The notes beneath the pieces are model-generated. The model was not told the DNA's origin and did not search any database. It saw nothing but the letters and a program-made list of their open reading frames with translations. A DNA stretch of 64,000 nt from an uncultured Lachnospiraceae bacterium (lineage in GTDB: Bacteria; Bacillota; Clostridia; Lachnospirales; Lachnospiraceae): NCBI GenBank assembly GCA_947177445.1, contig CAMWUL010000005.1:27993-91992 (forward strand), read 5' to 3'. How positions within the stretch are numbered: the first letter of the stretch is position 1; every line of letters begins with the position of its first letter. Of the stretch, positions 45,801 through 53,467 are shown piece by piece. Both the position numbers and the translations under genes were made by a program.

Positions 45801-45904
45801 TACCGGAGGGCTATGCGGAAAAAGAATATATCTATGATGCCTCCGGGAATGCGGTGGACTGGATATATCGGGATGCTGCCGGCAATGAGGTGACGCCGAA
45901 ATAA
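39830..45904 (+). CDS. Giant membrane-anchored YD-like repeat protein
   Basis: A 2024-residue protein of unrecognised function. The N-terminus is basic and cytoplasmic, followed by three hydrophobic segments between residues about 58 and 150 (SACWMNIATLLTGFAAF, YYFSVAAPVIIWSVIAW and LCIAAAAIAAVCIGSFWY). Residues about 150-540 are an extracellular beta-rich part. A Gly/Asn/Gln/Asp linker of six octapeptides (545-592) follows. From about 605 to the end there are about forty units of about 33 residues of the form YxDxxGxPVxRKDxGYAxxxYxYDxxGN. This recalls Rhs/YD repeats but no toxin or protease domain ends it. Units recur in sets of four (about 134 residues). GGAGAGAG precedes the ATG. Likely a long surface fibre or binding protein; the ligand is unknown. 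Confidence 0.82.
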   Translation: MKKIQRLIRLGLGKLRGWCSKAAKGLWKFCPWVVEEIWKFPGFLEKAMLKRNKSACWMNIATLLTGFAAFEVYRSLSFDEAEYQGETLLYYFSVAAPVIIWSVIAWELICLIGVRRWKDIWAGIVKRKRGLLCIAAAAIAAVCIGSFWYCNTCETQYFDEVVEFYGIPDGVGDPLTEEQRKDRAGYWRIDDYPGKHRLILTYVDAYGQLELMRQYSTAYDRMLFQPVARIEYCYKKSKDKFRALGSERYKSEKEHGFREPEKITYYASNGKMLLELSGDGYEKLKVDFYASEETVQLLNSTLFRLPEGQTAGNSVTSWQMESSYDYDGRPALRKLSAGMCNLYGINGERYTYDAERRLESICYLDVNGMPACNKQGIMLITFQYDEEGGCKIAYYCDESAAERTEGFHGVYCEELTYDSNGNITQRQQKDKQGSWCCDANGVYKYIYEYDYEYEPARLKSEAYKGVDELPVRINGWDSQTIGFSLEMKEETKIIGVLLNDERTAQAADGKNGAAELYGTQVWNKSSVREAGNLFYTGYDAANNRGGRADNQEGAQADDQEGGRTNNQTGNRIDSQEGGQANNQADNLADDQEYDGEKKRNYTRIRNTIENNSLLIEYLDNSGNNIQNKAGYAKKKVVYDEKMRIIEVAYLDLNGDLCLTEDGYAVVRTQYRSEDDDKIEFVEYWDADDKPTMNQKEGYSYVRFQYGRQGESQVITSTFYDSLGQPVYLPGRGYAAVERLYDRSGFLIQETYRDENGVITYRNDYMVAEILYEYGDDGNLSRIWYKDAEERPANRLDTGYAVVYQEYEAGQLVRRRYEGYRNGSLCPVPDKTTGIYDAVYQYTKGKLQQEQYFDDEGSPALRSDLGCAAISYEYDDNGNISCRRYYGTDGKLILRKDTGYAVIKCEYNDEEQYKLFQYLGVDEQPVIHSENHCAGIREIYEGDNLVEIQYLGLDGNLMNRSDYGIARVYRTYYNDGKQKTEEYFDAEGNPAVRKEYGCAMFESFYYDDGALKERRYYAFPEGRQELVMRRDTGYAIIRYEYDGNGNRKSQTYFDADEQPVVSTKYHCAGILSEYDDYGNEIETRYVDWDGGLMNRDDYGFARVLREYDSKMGKLLSERYFDAEGRPAIRKEYGYAFYEQYYDERGNWLETRYYKSHDKDELVLRENTGYAVVRNDYNEYGELSAKRFYDEAGMPAVSTEYHCAGILYDYDKQGRRSRISYLGLDGKPADRSDYGCAYVSVQYDDAGRVVQESYFGVDGRPVIRKDRGYASFKKVYEDGKLVQEQYSGLSKEPVPDKDTGYAMIKWEYDEYGNTRLASFYGVDGKPVISSKYQCAGIRSVYDEKGNNSEIWYLNWDGELMNRGDYGCAKILQEFDGSGDIVKAYYFDAGEDPIIRKDLGYASFEKIYDSKTNRWSESRYFDTQPRLTIRKDYGYALIKVEYDPWGREKAFTYYGTDEEPIICSRYSCAGMEYFYDEKGNKVKIQYLSADGSLMTRIDLGCAQVEKKYSDSGRLIGEAYLDTEGEAAVRKERGYASYEEIYSGNGLLLESKYYGLDGSPVLRKDMGYAVVRYSYDAYGRIDSQYFFGTETEEQLVISSEYNCAGISYRYENGNEVEIRYYGLYGQLMNRDDYGCAQILKEYDDFGYLKREIYFDAEGERVIRKDLGYAICEKEYDPYHRWVEDRYYNIQEKLTLKRDIGVAILTLERDAYGREGQYMYYGRDEQPILHKKYKCYGMRYSYDELGNQTVIQYLSPEGEMMLRSDLDCMQVKQEYDAWGRLIKETYCDAEGEPVSRPEHGYAAYFIDYEYDRRMGIGYLDSQGSPTVRTDVGYATARYAYNELGQRTEESYHDAEDHLVLHKEFNCAKIKNRYDERGNRAYIWYYGLDGKRIVRKDSGAMVNYMVYDAYDRMTWDAYYIYEKPEYQPVIRKDMGYFAIRYTYNKQGKYEKKQYLDVNKDPVMHKTKGYAECRWFYNESGQLEYLRYYDKDEKPVNIPEGYAEKEYIYDASGNAVDWIYRDAAGNEVTPK
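41462..41605 (+). repeat. Six in-frame 24-bp repeats encoding octapeptides
   Basis: Exactly 144 bases encode six octapeptides of pattern G-x-[RQL]-x-[DN]-x-Q-[EAT], for example GGRADNQE, GAQADDQE and GNRIDSQE. This is a hydrophilic linker between the N-terminal region and the long repeat array. Confidence 0.9.
41640..45890 (+). repeat. Array of about 33-residue repeats with a four-unit super-period
   Basis: Within the giant gene, units of about 100 bases repeat about forty times with much divergence. One unit type with a Cys-Ala-Gly core (YHCAGI, YQCAGI, YSCAGM, YNCAGI and relatives) recurs eight times between about 42620 and 45420 at steps of about 390-410 bases. It is almost always followed by a LMNRDDYGCA-type unit, then RKEYGYA and RKDTGYA types. 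Confidence 0.85.
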
Positions 45905-45953
45905 GGGTTGCAAAAGGGCGGACATCCTGCTATAAATCAGGTAAGGGAATTCC

Positions 45954-45970
45954 TGCCATCCAGGATGGCA
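45954..45970. other. Perfect 17-bp palindrome upstream of the GH27 gene
   Basis: TGCCATCC-A-GGATGGCA. With a one-base centre it is more like a protein-binding site than a hairpin. It lies 88 bases before the GH27 start. No clear -35/-10 pair was found in 45905-46057. Confidence 0.4.
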
Positions 45971-46057
45971 CGGACTGACGGCGGTGAAGCGGCACGTTCG
46001 GAGGACGGGAGGAAAACCTGAGAGTATGGAATTCACAGGGAAAGGATTGAAACGAAG

Positions 46058-47374
46058 ATGAAAATGACCATGAAAAAGGCTCCCATGGGCTGGAACAGCT
46101 ACGATTATTATGACACCACGGTGAATGAGGAGCAGGTAAAAGCCAACGCGGATTACATGGCGGAGCACCTGAAGGACTGCGGCTGGGAATATGTGGTGGT
46201 GGATATCCAGTGGTACGCCAAGGATGCAGGAAGTATGCGGGATCAGTATCAGTATATTCCCTTCGGCGATATGGAGATGGATGAGCACGGCAGATATCAG
46301 CCCGCGGTGAACCGTTTTCCCTCATCTGCGGGCGGAAAGGGCTTTGGGCCTCTGGCGGATTATGTTCACAGCCTGGGGCTGAAGTTCGGGATACATATCA
46401 TGAGGGGCATTCCCAGACTGGCGGCTCACCGGCAGCTTCCCCTGCCGGGTACTTCGCTGACGGCGGCCCAGGCTGCGGATCCCGCCTCTATCTGCGGCTG
46501 GAATACGGATATGTACGGGGTGCAGGACAATGAAGCGGGACGGATCTATTATGATTCCCTGATACAAATGTATGCGGACTGGGGCGTGGATTTCATCAAA
46601 TGTGACGATATCTGCGACAGCTGGATGTACCGGCATGAGGGCTTCAGCGGCTGGCATGAGACCAGAATGCTTCACCAGGCCATCGAAAAGTGCGGCAGGG
46701 ATATTGTGCTGAGCCTTTCACCGGGACCTGCCCATATTGACAGGGCCTGGCAGTACGAGAAATATGCCAATATGTGGCGGATTACGGACGATTACTGGGA
46801 CCGCTGGGAGCTGCTTTTGAATATGTTCGAGCGCTGTGAGCTCTGGCAGAACCATGTGGCCGACGGATGCTATCCCGACTGCGACATGCTGCCCCTGGGA
46901 CGGCTGGGAAAGGGCTTCGGCCAGGAAAGAGAGACTCATTTTACCAGGGAAGAGCAAAAGACCATGATGACGCTCTGGTGCATCTTCGGTTCACCGCTGA
47001 TGATCGGAGCGGAGCTGACCAAGCTGGATGAGTGGACCAAATGGCTTTTGACCCGGAAGGAGATTTTGAAGCTGACGGAAGGCGGCTATGCAGGCAGACA
47101 GGTGGAGCGGGACAGCCGCCGGGCCGTGTGGAGCTGCTTCAACGAAGAGACAGGAGAGCGTTACCTGGCGCTGTTTAATCTGAGCGACGAAGAGCAGGTT
47201 CTTTCCTGTGACTGTCGTCAGGTGGAGCAGTTTGCAGGGAGGAAGGCGCCGGCGGCGGCTCGGGAGCTGTGGACCGGGGAGGAGGTTTCGGCAGAAGCCG
47301 GACCGCTCAGTGCGTCGGTGCCGGCCCATGGGGCAAAGCTCTTTTTGCTGGAGAATCTGCAGAAAGAAGGCTGA
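46058..47374 (+). CDS. GH27 alpha-galactosidase-family enzyme
   Basis: A 438-residue cytoplasmic protein with no signal peptide. Family motifs: PMGWNSYDYYDT at the start, nucleophile Asp183 in FIKCDDICD, acid/base Asp245 in WRITDDYWDRW, and a C-terminal beta domain (RYLALFNLSDEEQ). GH27 enzymes are alpha-galactosidases, with alpha-N-acetylgalactosaminidase and beta-L-arabinopyranosidase as other activities. It could complement the GH36 enzyme at the left edge of the window. AAAGGA lies 11 bases before the ATG. The downstream nuclease-like gene starts 26 bases later and is probably co-transcribed. Confidence 0.88.
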   Translation: MKMTMKKAPMGWNSYDYYDTTVNEEQVKANADYMAEHLKDCGWEYVVVDIQWYAKDAGSMRDQYQYIPFGDMEMDEHGRYQPAVNRFPSSAGGKGFGPLADYVHSLGLKFGIHIMRGIPRLAAHRQLPLPGTSLTAAQAADPASICGWNTDMYGVQDNEAGRIYYDSLIQMYADWGVDFIKCDDICDSWMYRHEGFSGWHETRMLHQAIEKCGRDIVLSLSPGPAHIDRAWQYEKYANMWRITDDYWDRWELLLNMFERCELWQNHVADGCYPDCDMLPLGRLGKGFGQERETHFTREEQKTMMTLWCIFGSPLMIGAELTKLDEWTKWLLTRKEILKLTEGGYAGRQVERDSRRAVWSCFNEETGERYLALFNLSDEEQVLSCDCRQVEQFAGRKAPAAARELWTGEEVSAEAGPLSASVPAHGAKLFLLENLQKEG

Positions 47375-47400
47375 TTGTCTGGCAGGAAGGGAGAAACGGC

Positions 47401-47850
47401 ATGATACCTGTGATCATTTCTGTTATGGGAGCAGTACTGCTTCTGGGCCTTATGGCCGTCTGGCTGGCCAGACGGCGGGCAGGGCGCTCTTTCAGAGAGT
47501 ATGACGGACTGGAGGGCCATGACTTTGAATATTACTGTGCGGAGCTGCTGAAAAGACATGGCTTCCAGGAGGTGGAGGTGACGAAGGGAAGCGGCGACTA
47601 TGGGGTGGATATTCTGGCGGAAAAAGACGGTGTCACCTACGCCATTCAGTGCAAGAGCTACACGGCTCCCGTGGGGGTCAAGGCGGTTCAGGAGGCCTAT
47701 GCCGGGCGGGATTATTATGACCGCATGGTGGGGGCCGTGCTCACCAACCAGTATTTCACCCAGCCGGCGGTGGAGGCCGCCAGGAAGCTGAAAATACTTT
47801 TGTGGGACAGAGGATATCTGGAGGGCATGCTGGAGGAGGAAGCATATTAG
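47401..47850 (+). CDS. Membrane-anchored Mrr-like restriction-endonuclease-fold protein
   Basis: A 149-residue protein. An N-terminal membrane helix (VIISVMGAVLLLGLMAVWLA) is followed by an Mrr-cat domain: LEGHDFEYYCAELLKRHGF, then the PD-(D/E)XK core GDYGVDILAE ... YAIQCKSY, with Asp, Gln and Lys in the active-site positions. Mrr-like domains cut modified DNA, but those attached to a membrane helix have no settled role. GGGAG precedes the ATG. It converges on the DUF885 gene with a 10-base gap and no visible terminator. Confidence 0.83.
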   Translation: MIPVIISVMGAVLLLGLMAVWLARRRAGRSFREYDGLEGHDFEYYCAELLKRHGFQEVEVTKGSGDYGVDILAEKDGVTYAIQCKSYTAPVGVKAVQEAYAGRDYYDRMVGAVLTNQYFTQPAVEAARKLKILLWDRGYLEGMLEEEAY

Positions 47851-47860
47851 GAGGAAGCGT

Positions 47861-49684
47861 CTAAGGGGAGGATTCCTCCAGCAGCTGTGCCAGGGCGGTA
47901 AAGTCCGCTGGTCCGTTGTCCAGGAGAAAGCGGTTAAACTGCAGGTCCGTGTATTCCTCTCCCCAGAGCTGCAGCGCATTTTCCCGGAGAGACAGGATTT
48001 CCAGATAGCCCAGATAGTATTTTAAGTAGTTGCAGGGGGACTGGACAATATATGTATATACTGCTTTCGCCGAGTCGCTGTCGGTGACTCCAAGGCTCTC
48101 CAGAACCTGGGCGACCTGGCTGTAGGAGGCGCCGTCGTAATGGATCATAATGTCCAGAAGGGAATAGAGGCATAGCTGCACGCTGCGGTTATGCTTTTCT
48201 ATTTGTACCAGCTGGGCGTCCTGGTCCTGCTGTCTTTCCTGATACAGCTGTGCGGCATAATCATAGGATAGAAATTCCACATATAAAGCCCATCCTTCCG
48301 TATAACCTCCGTACCACAGCAGCTGCCGCACAGGCCGGTCACCCGAAGACAGGGCCAGGCGGTTTGCATATACCGTCTGATACAGGTGGCCGGGATAGCC
48401 CTCATGGGCCAGGGTGGTGTACAGCTCCAGACCGTAAGGGGTTTTTTGCTGATTGATATAGATCACATTGTGGTCAGTGTCGTCCAAGGGAGCGGTCAGG
48501 TAAAAGGCGGGGGCGCAAAATTCCTCCAAACTGGGAGAAACGGGCTTCACTGCCAGGCTGGAGGAAGCTCCGGGAAGCTCCGGAAAGCTTCCTTCCATGC
48601 GTATTTTCAGGTCCGCCAGCATCTGCGTCACATTGGTGTAGGGAAAGGAGGGCAGGCTTCCTTCCGTGTAGCGGCGGGCAGCCTCCGGGTACTGAGCGGC
48701 CAGATTCCGGATGGTTTCATATTCCCGCGTAAACTGCTGGGTGAGAAGCTCCTGGATTTCCGGTACGGAGCGGGATGAGCCGGTCTGGGACTGAAGGAGC
48801 GCCTCATAATAGGCCTTTCCCTGGGGAAGGGAGGCCAGGCCTTCCAGGGGAATGGATTCATCCTCCAGCAATATAAGTCCGTCCCCCAGAGCCGTATAGG
48901 CCGGAAGCAGTATGGTTTTCAGCAGCCGGTCATTTTGGCTCAGATATTTTTCAAATTCCGCTTCTGTGATAAGCCCTTCCTGACATAGCTCATCCAATCG
49001 TTCCCGAAAGGTGGTCTGCAGGAAGTGGGAACCGCCCTCCAGGGCCTCTGCCGTAATTATGGTATCACATTGTTCCCTGACCTGCCGCAGAGAGGAAGCG
49101 GGCATGGAAAGCCCTGCGGCGGCTTTCTCCTGCTCATAGGTCAGCAGGGAAGCGAAGTAATCGTCGGTCTGCTCTAAAAGTGCCAGATAGTCCTCTACGT
49201 CCCGCCGGCTGCGAAAGGTATATTCCGCCAGCAGGATGGGAAGCTGGGTCTGGGCGCCTGATGAGGGGGAGAGGGGTTCGCTGTAATATGTAAAGCTGCC
49301 CAGGGTCAGCGAATTTTCCAGGGAGCGGATCAGAAGCCGGCAGAGACCGGCGTCGGAATCGGTAAGCTTCCTCTGATCCAGGGCTTTTAGTGCTGCCAGA
49401 GTATTTTCCGTGGCTGCCTGCCCCTTCAAAACCCCTTCTGCGCTGTACCGGGGCAGGACGGGGCGGTAATCATAAATGCCGAAATCCTCGGGCCGGGCCA
49501 GAGTATAGTGCATGTTTATAGTATTGGAGGACATTTCGTCCGCAAAAATCTGCGATGTGATATTGTCGAAACGCTTTTCGTCCTGTCGAAAGGTAAAAAG
49601 AAACAGCGTTATGCCGCTGAAGGCAAACAGCATCACTGCAAAGAGCAGCAGCTGTTTTACAGAGAGGTGTGTGCGCTTTTTCAA
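47861..49684 (-). CDS. DUF885 metallopeptidase-like protein, membrane-anchored
   Basis: A 607-residue protein. A basic start and a membrane helix (LLLFAVMLFAFSGITLFLFTF) precede a large helical extracellular domain. The motif HEGYPGHLYQ is the zinc-binding HExxxGH type of the DUF885 family; WYGGYTEGWALYVE follows with the third-ligand Glu region. DUF885 members are thought to be peptidases. The start is TTG 49684, chosen because GGTGG is 7 bases upstream and the basic/hydrophobic anchor begins there; the frame extends further upstream through non-family sequence with ATG far off. No specific neighbour relation is seen. Confidence 0.83.
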   Translation of the reverse strand: MKKRTHLSVKQLLLFAVMLFAFSGITLFLFTFRQDEKRFDNITSQIFADEMSSNTINMHYTLARPEDFGIYDYRPVLPRYSAEGVLKGQAATENTLAALKALDQRKLTDSDAGLCRLLIRSLENSLTLGSFTYYSEPLSPSSGAQTQLPILLAEYTFRSRRDVEDYLALLEQTDDYFASLLTYEQEKAAAGLSMPASSLRQVREQCDTIITAEALEGGSHFLQTTFRERLDELCQEGLITEAEFEKYLSQNDRLLKTILLPAYTALGDGLILLEDESIPLEGLASLPQGKAYYEALLQSQTGSSRSVPEIQELLTQQFTREYETIRNLAAQYPEAARRYTEGSLPSFPYTNVTQMLADLKIRMEGSFPELPGASSSLAVKPVSPSLEEFCAPAFYLTAPLDDTDHNVIYINQQKTPYGLELYTTLAHEGYPGHLYQTVYANRLALSSGDRPVRQLLWYGGYTEGWALYVEFLSYDYAAQLYQERQQDQDAQLVQIEKHNRSVQLCLYSLLDIMIHYDGASYSQVAQVLESLGVTDSDSAKAVYTYIVQSPCNYLKYYLGYLEILSLRENALQLWGEEYTDLQFNRFLLDNGPADFTALAQLLEESSP

Positions 49685-49815
49685 GGAAGATCCACCTGAT
49701 CGCAATAAATGTTGTTTAAATATATGAGAAAAAGGAAGCGGATATGTGTGCCGCGGCAGGGACAGAATGCTGGGCTGTAAGAAAATGACAGGATGGCAGA
49801 TATGGAAACAACGGC

Positions 49816-49838
49816 AAAGTTGTATTGAATACAACTTT
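49816..49838. promoter_or_regulatory. Perfect 23-bp AraR-type operator
   Basis: AAAGTTGTATT-G-AATACAACTTT is fully symmetric. A matching half-site, TACAACTTT, lies at 49883-49891 inside the promoter spacer, 53 bases further on (five helical turns). AraR sites in Firmicutes have the same form of an A/T-rich palindrome with TGTA/TACA cores. Likely autoregulation of the AraR-type gene. Confidence 0.7.
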
Positions 49839-49870
49839 TATATTTGTATGATAAAATTTCCTGAGGCGTA

Positions 49871-49899
49871 TTGACATATATTTACAACTTTACTATACT
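49871..49899 (+). promoter_or_regulatory. Strong promoter of the AraR operon
   Basis: TTGACA (49871-49876), a 17-base spacer and TATACT (49894-49899). The usual start of transcription, 6-8 bases after the -10 box, coincides with the A of the ATG at 49906, so the mRNA would have no leader. Confidence 0.75.
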
Positions 49900-49905
49900 G
49901 AAAGC

Positions 49906-50997
49906 ATGGAAAAAAAGCAGACAAAGTACGGTGGCGTTGTCCGTCATGTGGAAAACTTAATCGAGAAAGGCGCTCTGAAGCCGGGGGACAGGGTGCCCTC
50001 GGAAAACCGGCTCAGCGACGAGTTTGGCATCAGCCGGCAGACGGTGCGCAGGGCCATCGGAATTCTGGAGGAAAAGGGGGTGCTGCGCAGAGTCAGAGGC
50101 AGTGGAACCTATGTGAATTTTGACCGCAGGGAGAACCTGGGGCAGCAGGGGCGCATCGCTGTAGTGACTACCTATGTGGACAGCTATATTTTTCCCAGGA
50201 CGATTCAGGGGATTGAAAGCCTGCTGTTTGAACGGGGCTATTCGGTGCAGATTTCTTTCACCAACAACACTCTGGAGAGGGAAAAAAATGTGCTCACCGA
50301 CTTAATCAGCAGGGACGATGTGGCCGGCGTTATTGTGGAGGGCACCAAGAGCGGTCTTCCCAATCCCAACCTGCAGCTTTACAGGAAGCTGATAAACCGC
50401 AGGATTCCTCTGCTGTTTATCAACACCTTTTACCCGGAGCTGGATGTGCCCCATGTGTCTTTAAACGATGTAAAGGCGGCCCAGACGGCGGTGAATTTTC
50501 TGATTGAAAAGGGACATCGGAATATCGGCGCCATTCTGAAGCTGGATGACGGTCAGGGGAGATTGAGGTACCTGGGGTATCTGCAGGCCATGGAGGCCGC
50601 GGGACTTGCGGTGACGGATTCCCGTCTGGTCTGGATCGACACGGATGAAGCCAGCCAGCTGAATTACTGCCGGGACAAGATATTAAACCGGGTGGAGGCA
50701 TGTAGCGCGCTGTTCTGCTATAATGACCAGGTGGCCTTCCAGCTGATCAGGATGCTTCGGGAGAAGGGGCTGCGTGTGCCGGAGGATGTATCGGTGATCA
50801 GCGTGGACGATTCGGATCTTGCCCTGCACAGCGAGGTGCCTATCACATCCCTGCCCCACCCCAAGGAGCGGCTGGGGATCCGGGCGGCGGAGACGCTGCT
50901 TGACATGATTGACAGAAAAAAGAGAGAGAAAAGAGAGTATACCTACGAGTTTGATACCAGAGTCATTGAGAGGGACTCCGTGGGAAGGCGGCAATGA
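49906..50997 (+). CDS. araR: AraR-type repressor (GntR helix-turn-helix + LacI-like sensor)
   Basis: A 363-residue regulator. The N-terminal GntR winged helix (KPGDRVPSENRLSDEFGISR, QTVRRAIGILEEKGV) is joined to a LacI-type effector domain (AAQTAVNFLIEKGHRNIGAI, VPEDVSVISVDDSDLA). This chimera is the AraR form that binds L-arabinose. It heads a set of pentose genes (FGGY kinase, AraD, transketolase), which supports the name. No Shine-Dalgarno is visible before the ATG and the promoter places the start of transcription at the ATG itself. Operator candidates lie just upstream. Confidence 0.87.
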   Translation: MEKKQTKYGGVVRHVENLIEKGALKPGDRVPSENRLSDEFGISRQTVRRAIGILEEKGVLRRVRGSGTYVNFDRRENLGQQGRIAVVTTYVDSYIFPRTIQGIESLLFERGYSVQISFTNNTLEREKNVLTDLISRDDVAGVIVEGTKSGLPNPNLQLYRKLINRRIPLLFINTFYPELDVPHVSLNDVKAAQTAVNFLIEKGHRNIGAILKLDDGQGRLRYLGYLQAMEAAGLAVTDSRLVWIDTDEASQLNYCRDKILNRVEACSALFCYNDQVAFQLIRMLREKGLRVPEDVSVISVDDSDLALHSEVPITSLPHPKERLGIRAAETLLDMIDRKKREKREYTYEFDTRVIERDSVGRRQ

Positions 50998-51117
50998 AGG
51001 GCGGGGGAAATGAGACCGCTGTCTATGGCCGCAGCCGCCGGAAAAACCAATGGGACGAGAATAACAGGTCATGAGAATAAAAAGCCGTATGTGGGCGGAA
51101 AGTGAGGAAAAAGGGAA

Positions 51118-52722
51118 ATGTGCGAAGAAATCAAACAGGCCATCCGGGAGGGCAGGACGGCGCTGGGTATTGAGTTCGGTTCCACCCGGATCAAGGCCGT
51201 GCTGGTGGATGACAGCCATCAGCCTGTTGCCATGGGAAACCATGACTGGGAGAACCGGCTGGAGGACGGCGTCTGGACCTACAGCCTGGAGGACATCTGG
51301 CAGGGCCTTCAGGGCTGTTATCGGGAGCTGGCCCGGGAAGTGAAGGAGAAGTATGGTGTGGAGCTTACCACCATTGGGAGCATGGGCTTTTCCGGTATGA
51401 TGCACGGCTATATGGCCTTTGACCGGGAGGGCCGCCTGCTTGTGCCCTTCCGCACCTGGAGAAATACCATGACGGAGGAGGCCTGCAGAAAGCTGACGCC
51501 GGTGTTTCATTTCAACATTCCCCAGAGATGGAGCATCGCTCATCTGTATCAGGCCATGCTGAAGGGAGAGGAGCATGTAAAGGATATTGCGTTTCTGACC
51601 ACCCTGGCGGGATATATCCACTGGAAGCTGTCCGGAGAGAAGGTGCTGGGCGTGGGAGAGGCCTCCGGCATGTTTCCCATTGACTCTCCGTCCCGGGACT
51701 ATGACCGGAAAATGATGGCTCAGTTCGGAGAGCTGACGGCGGATATGGGATATTCCTGGAAGCTGGAGGAGATTCTGCCCAGGGTGCTCTGCGCGGGAGA
51801 AAAGGCAGGAGAGCTGACGGCGGAGGGAGCGAAGCTTTTGGATCCTTCCGGAATCCTTCAGGCCGGCGTTCCCATGTGTCCTCCCGAGGGAGACGCCGGA
51901 ACCGGTATGGTGGCCACCAACAGCGTCAGAGTGCGCACGGGAAATATTTCCGCCGGAACCTCCATTTTTTCCATGGTGGTCACGGAGAAGGCGCTGGAAC
52001 GGGTTCATGAGGAGATCGACATGGTGACCACGCCGGACGGAAATCCGGTGGCCATGGTTCACTGCAACAACTGCACCTCCGATCTGAACGCCTGGGTGAA
52101 TCTGTTCGATGAGTTTGCGGACAGGTTTGGAATGAAGATCGACAAGAACGACCTGTACGGCACGCTTTACCGGGAGGCGCTGAAGGCGGATCCCGACTGC
52201 GGCGGACTGGTGGCGTACAACTATTTTTCCGGCGAGCCGGTGACCGGGCTGAACGAGGGCAGGCCCATGTTTGTGCGCACGCCCGACGCGGCCTTCAGTC
52301 TTGCAAACTTTATGAGATGCCACCTGTACAGCGCCATGGCCACACTTAAAATCGGCAATGATATCCTGCTGAAGGAGGAGCATGTGCAGGTGGATTCCCT
52401 CATGGGACACGGCGGGCTGTTCAAGACGCCGGTGGTGGGTCAGCAGCTGATGGCGGCGGCCATGAATGCTCCTGTGACGGTGATGGATACCGCCAGCGAG
52501 GGCGGCGCCTGGGGCATGGCTGTGCTGGCGGCCTTCCTGAAGGAGAGAGAGGCAGACGAGACACTGCCCGACTACCTGAGCAACAGGATTTTTGCGGGAC
52601 AGACCGGAACCACCATTGCGCCGGTGCCGGAGGATGTGGCCGGGTTTGACGCATTTGTGGAGAAATATAAGAGCACACTGCCCGCGGAGAAGGCGGCCGT
52701 GCAAGGAATGAAGATTTCCTGA
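51118..52722 (+). CDS. FGGY-family sugar kinase, probable L-ribulokinase
   Basis: A 534-residue FGGY kinase with ATPase-superfamily motifs: phosphate-1 loop [16 protein letters not shown], the conserved [15 protein letters not shown], and adenosine-site [16 protein letters not shown]. It is not classical AraB, but a separate ribulokinase type is known from clostridia, and the position between araR and araD supports L-ribulose as substrate. Xylulose is the alternative. AAAAAGGG lies close before the ATG. The 120 bases after araR contain no promoter, so the genes are probably one operon. Confidence 0.78.
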   Translation: MCEEIKQAIREGRTALGIEFGSTRIKAVLVDDSHQPVAMGNHDWENRLEDGVWTYSLEDIWQGLQGCYRELAREVKEKYGVELTTIGSMGFSGMMHGYMAFDREGRLLVPFRTWRNTMTEEACRKLTPVFHFNIPQRWSIAHLYQAMLKGEEHVKDIAFLTTLAGYIHWKLSGEKVLGVGEASGMFPIDSPSRDYDRKMMAQFGELTADMGYSWKLEEILPRVLCAGEKAGELTAEGAKLLDPSGILQAGVPMCPPEGDAGTGMVATNSVRVRTGNISAGTSIFSMVVTEKALERVHEEIDMVTTPDGNPVAMVHCNNCTSDLNAWVNLFDEFADRFGMKIDKNDLYGTLYREALKADPDCGGLVAYNYFSGEPVTGLNEGRPMFVRTPDAAFSLANFMRCHLYSAMATLKIGNDILLKEEHVQVDSLMGHGGLFKTPVVGQQLMAAAMNAPVTVMDTASEGGAWGMAVLAAFLKEREADETLPDYLSNRIFAGQTGTTIAPVPEDVAGFDAFVEKYKSTLPAEKAAVQGMKIS

Positions 52723-52753
52723 GGAATGAAGATTTAAAGAAAGGATCAGGTTT

Positions 52754-53452
52754 ATGCTGGAAGAATTAAAGAAACTGGTGTATGAAGCGAATATGGAGCT
52801 TCCCAAATACGGTCTGGTGACCTTTACCTGGGGCAATGTCAGCGCCATAGACCGTGAGAGCGGACTGTTTGTCATCAAGCCCAGCGGGGTGGAATATGAT
52901 AAGCTGACGCCCGAGGATATGGTGGTGGTGGATCTGGACAGGAAAAAGGTGGAGGGACGCTATAACCCCTCCTCGGACACGGCTACTCACGTGGAGCTGT
53001 ACAAGGCGTTTCCTCAGATTGGCGGAGTGGTGCACACTCATTCCTCCTACGCCACAAGCTGGGCCCAGGCGGGCCGCAGCATTCCCTGCTACGGCACCAC
53101 CCATGCGGACTACATTTACGGTGAGATTCCATGTGTACGGTGTCTGACTGCGGAGGAGATCCAGGACGCCTACGAGGAAAATACGGGGCATCTGATCGTG
53201 AATGAATTCCAGAGGCTGGGAAAGGATCCGGAGGCCGTGCCTGCGGTGCTCTGCAAAAATCATGGTCCCTTTGCCTGGGGGAAGGATGCGAAGGAAGCCG
53301 TGCACAACGCGGTGGTTTTGGAGGAAGTGGCAAAGATGGCATATCGCGCCGAGACCATCAATCCCCGGATCCAGCCGGCGCCGCAGGAGCTTCAGGATAA
53401 GCATTATTACAGGAAACATGGAGCCAACGCCTATTACGGACAGAAGGCATAA
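52754..53452 (+). CDS. araD: L-ribulose-5-phosphate 4-epimerase
   Basis: A 232-residue class II aldolase-family protein. Metal-binding His residues are visible in [12 protein letters not shown] and in the AraD-type motif [37 protein letters not shown] is the usual substrate-site block. It converts L-ribulose-5-phosphate to D-xylulose-5-phosphate. GAAAGGA lies before the ATG. It is followed 15 bases later by the transketolase N-terminal subunit, which uses its product. Confidence 0.92.
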   Translation: MLEELKKLVYEANMELPKYGLVTFTWGNVSAIDRESGLFVIKPSGVEYDKLTPEDMVVVDLDRKKVEGRYNPSSDTATHVELYKAFPQIGGVVHTHSSYATSWAQAGRSIPCYGTTHADYIYGEIPCVRCLTAEEIQDAYEENTGHLIVNEFQRLGKDPEAVPAVLCKNHGPFAWGKDAKEAVHNAVVLEEVAKMAYRAETINPRIQPAPQELQDKHYYRKHGANAYYGQKA

Positions 53453-53467
53453 AGAGATGGAGGTATA

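Noticed and set aside
41640..45904. Rhs toxin interpretation of the giant gene
   Set aside because: No Rhs core end motif, no variable C-terminal toxin and no immunity gene follow; the next gene is a GH27 enzyme.
45954..45970. Palindrome as terminator of the giant gene
   Set aside because: The one-base centre cannot form a hairpin loop without opening the stem and no T-run follows.
50683..52878. 731-residue open frame on the minus strand
   Set aside because: It is antisense to the well-supported FGGY kinase and araD genes, has no recognisable domain and a composition typical of a reverse-frame artefact.
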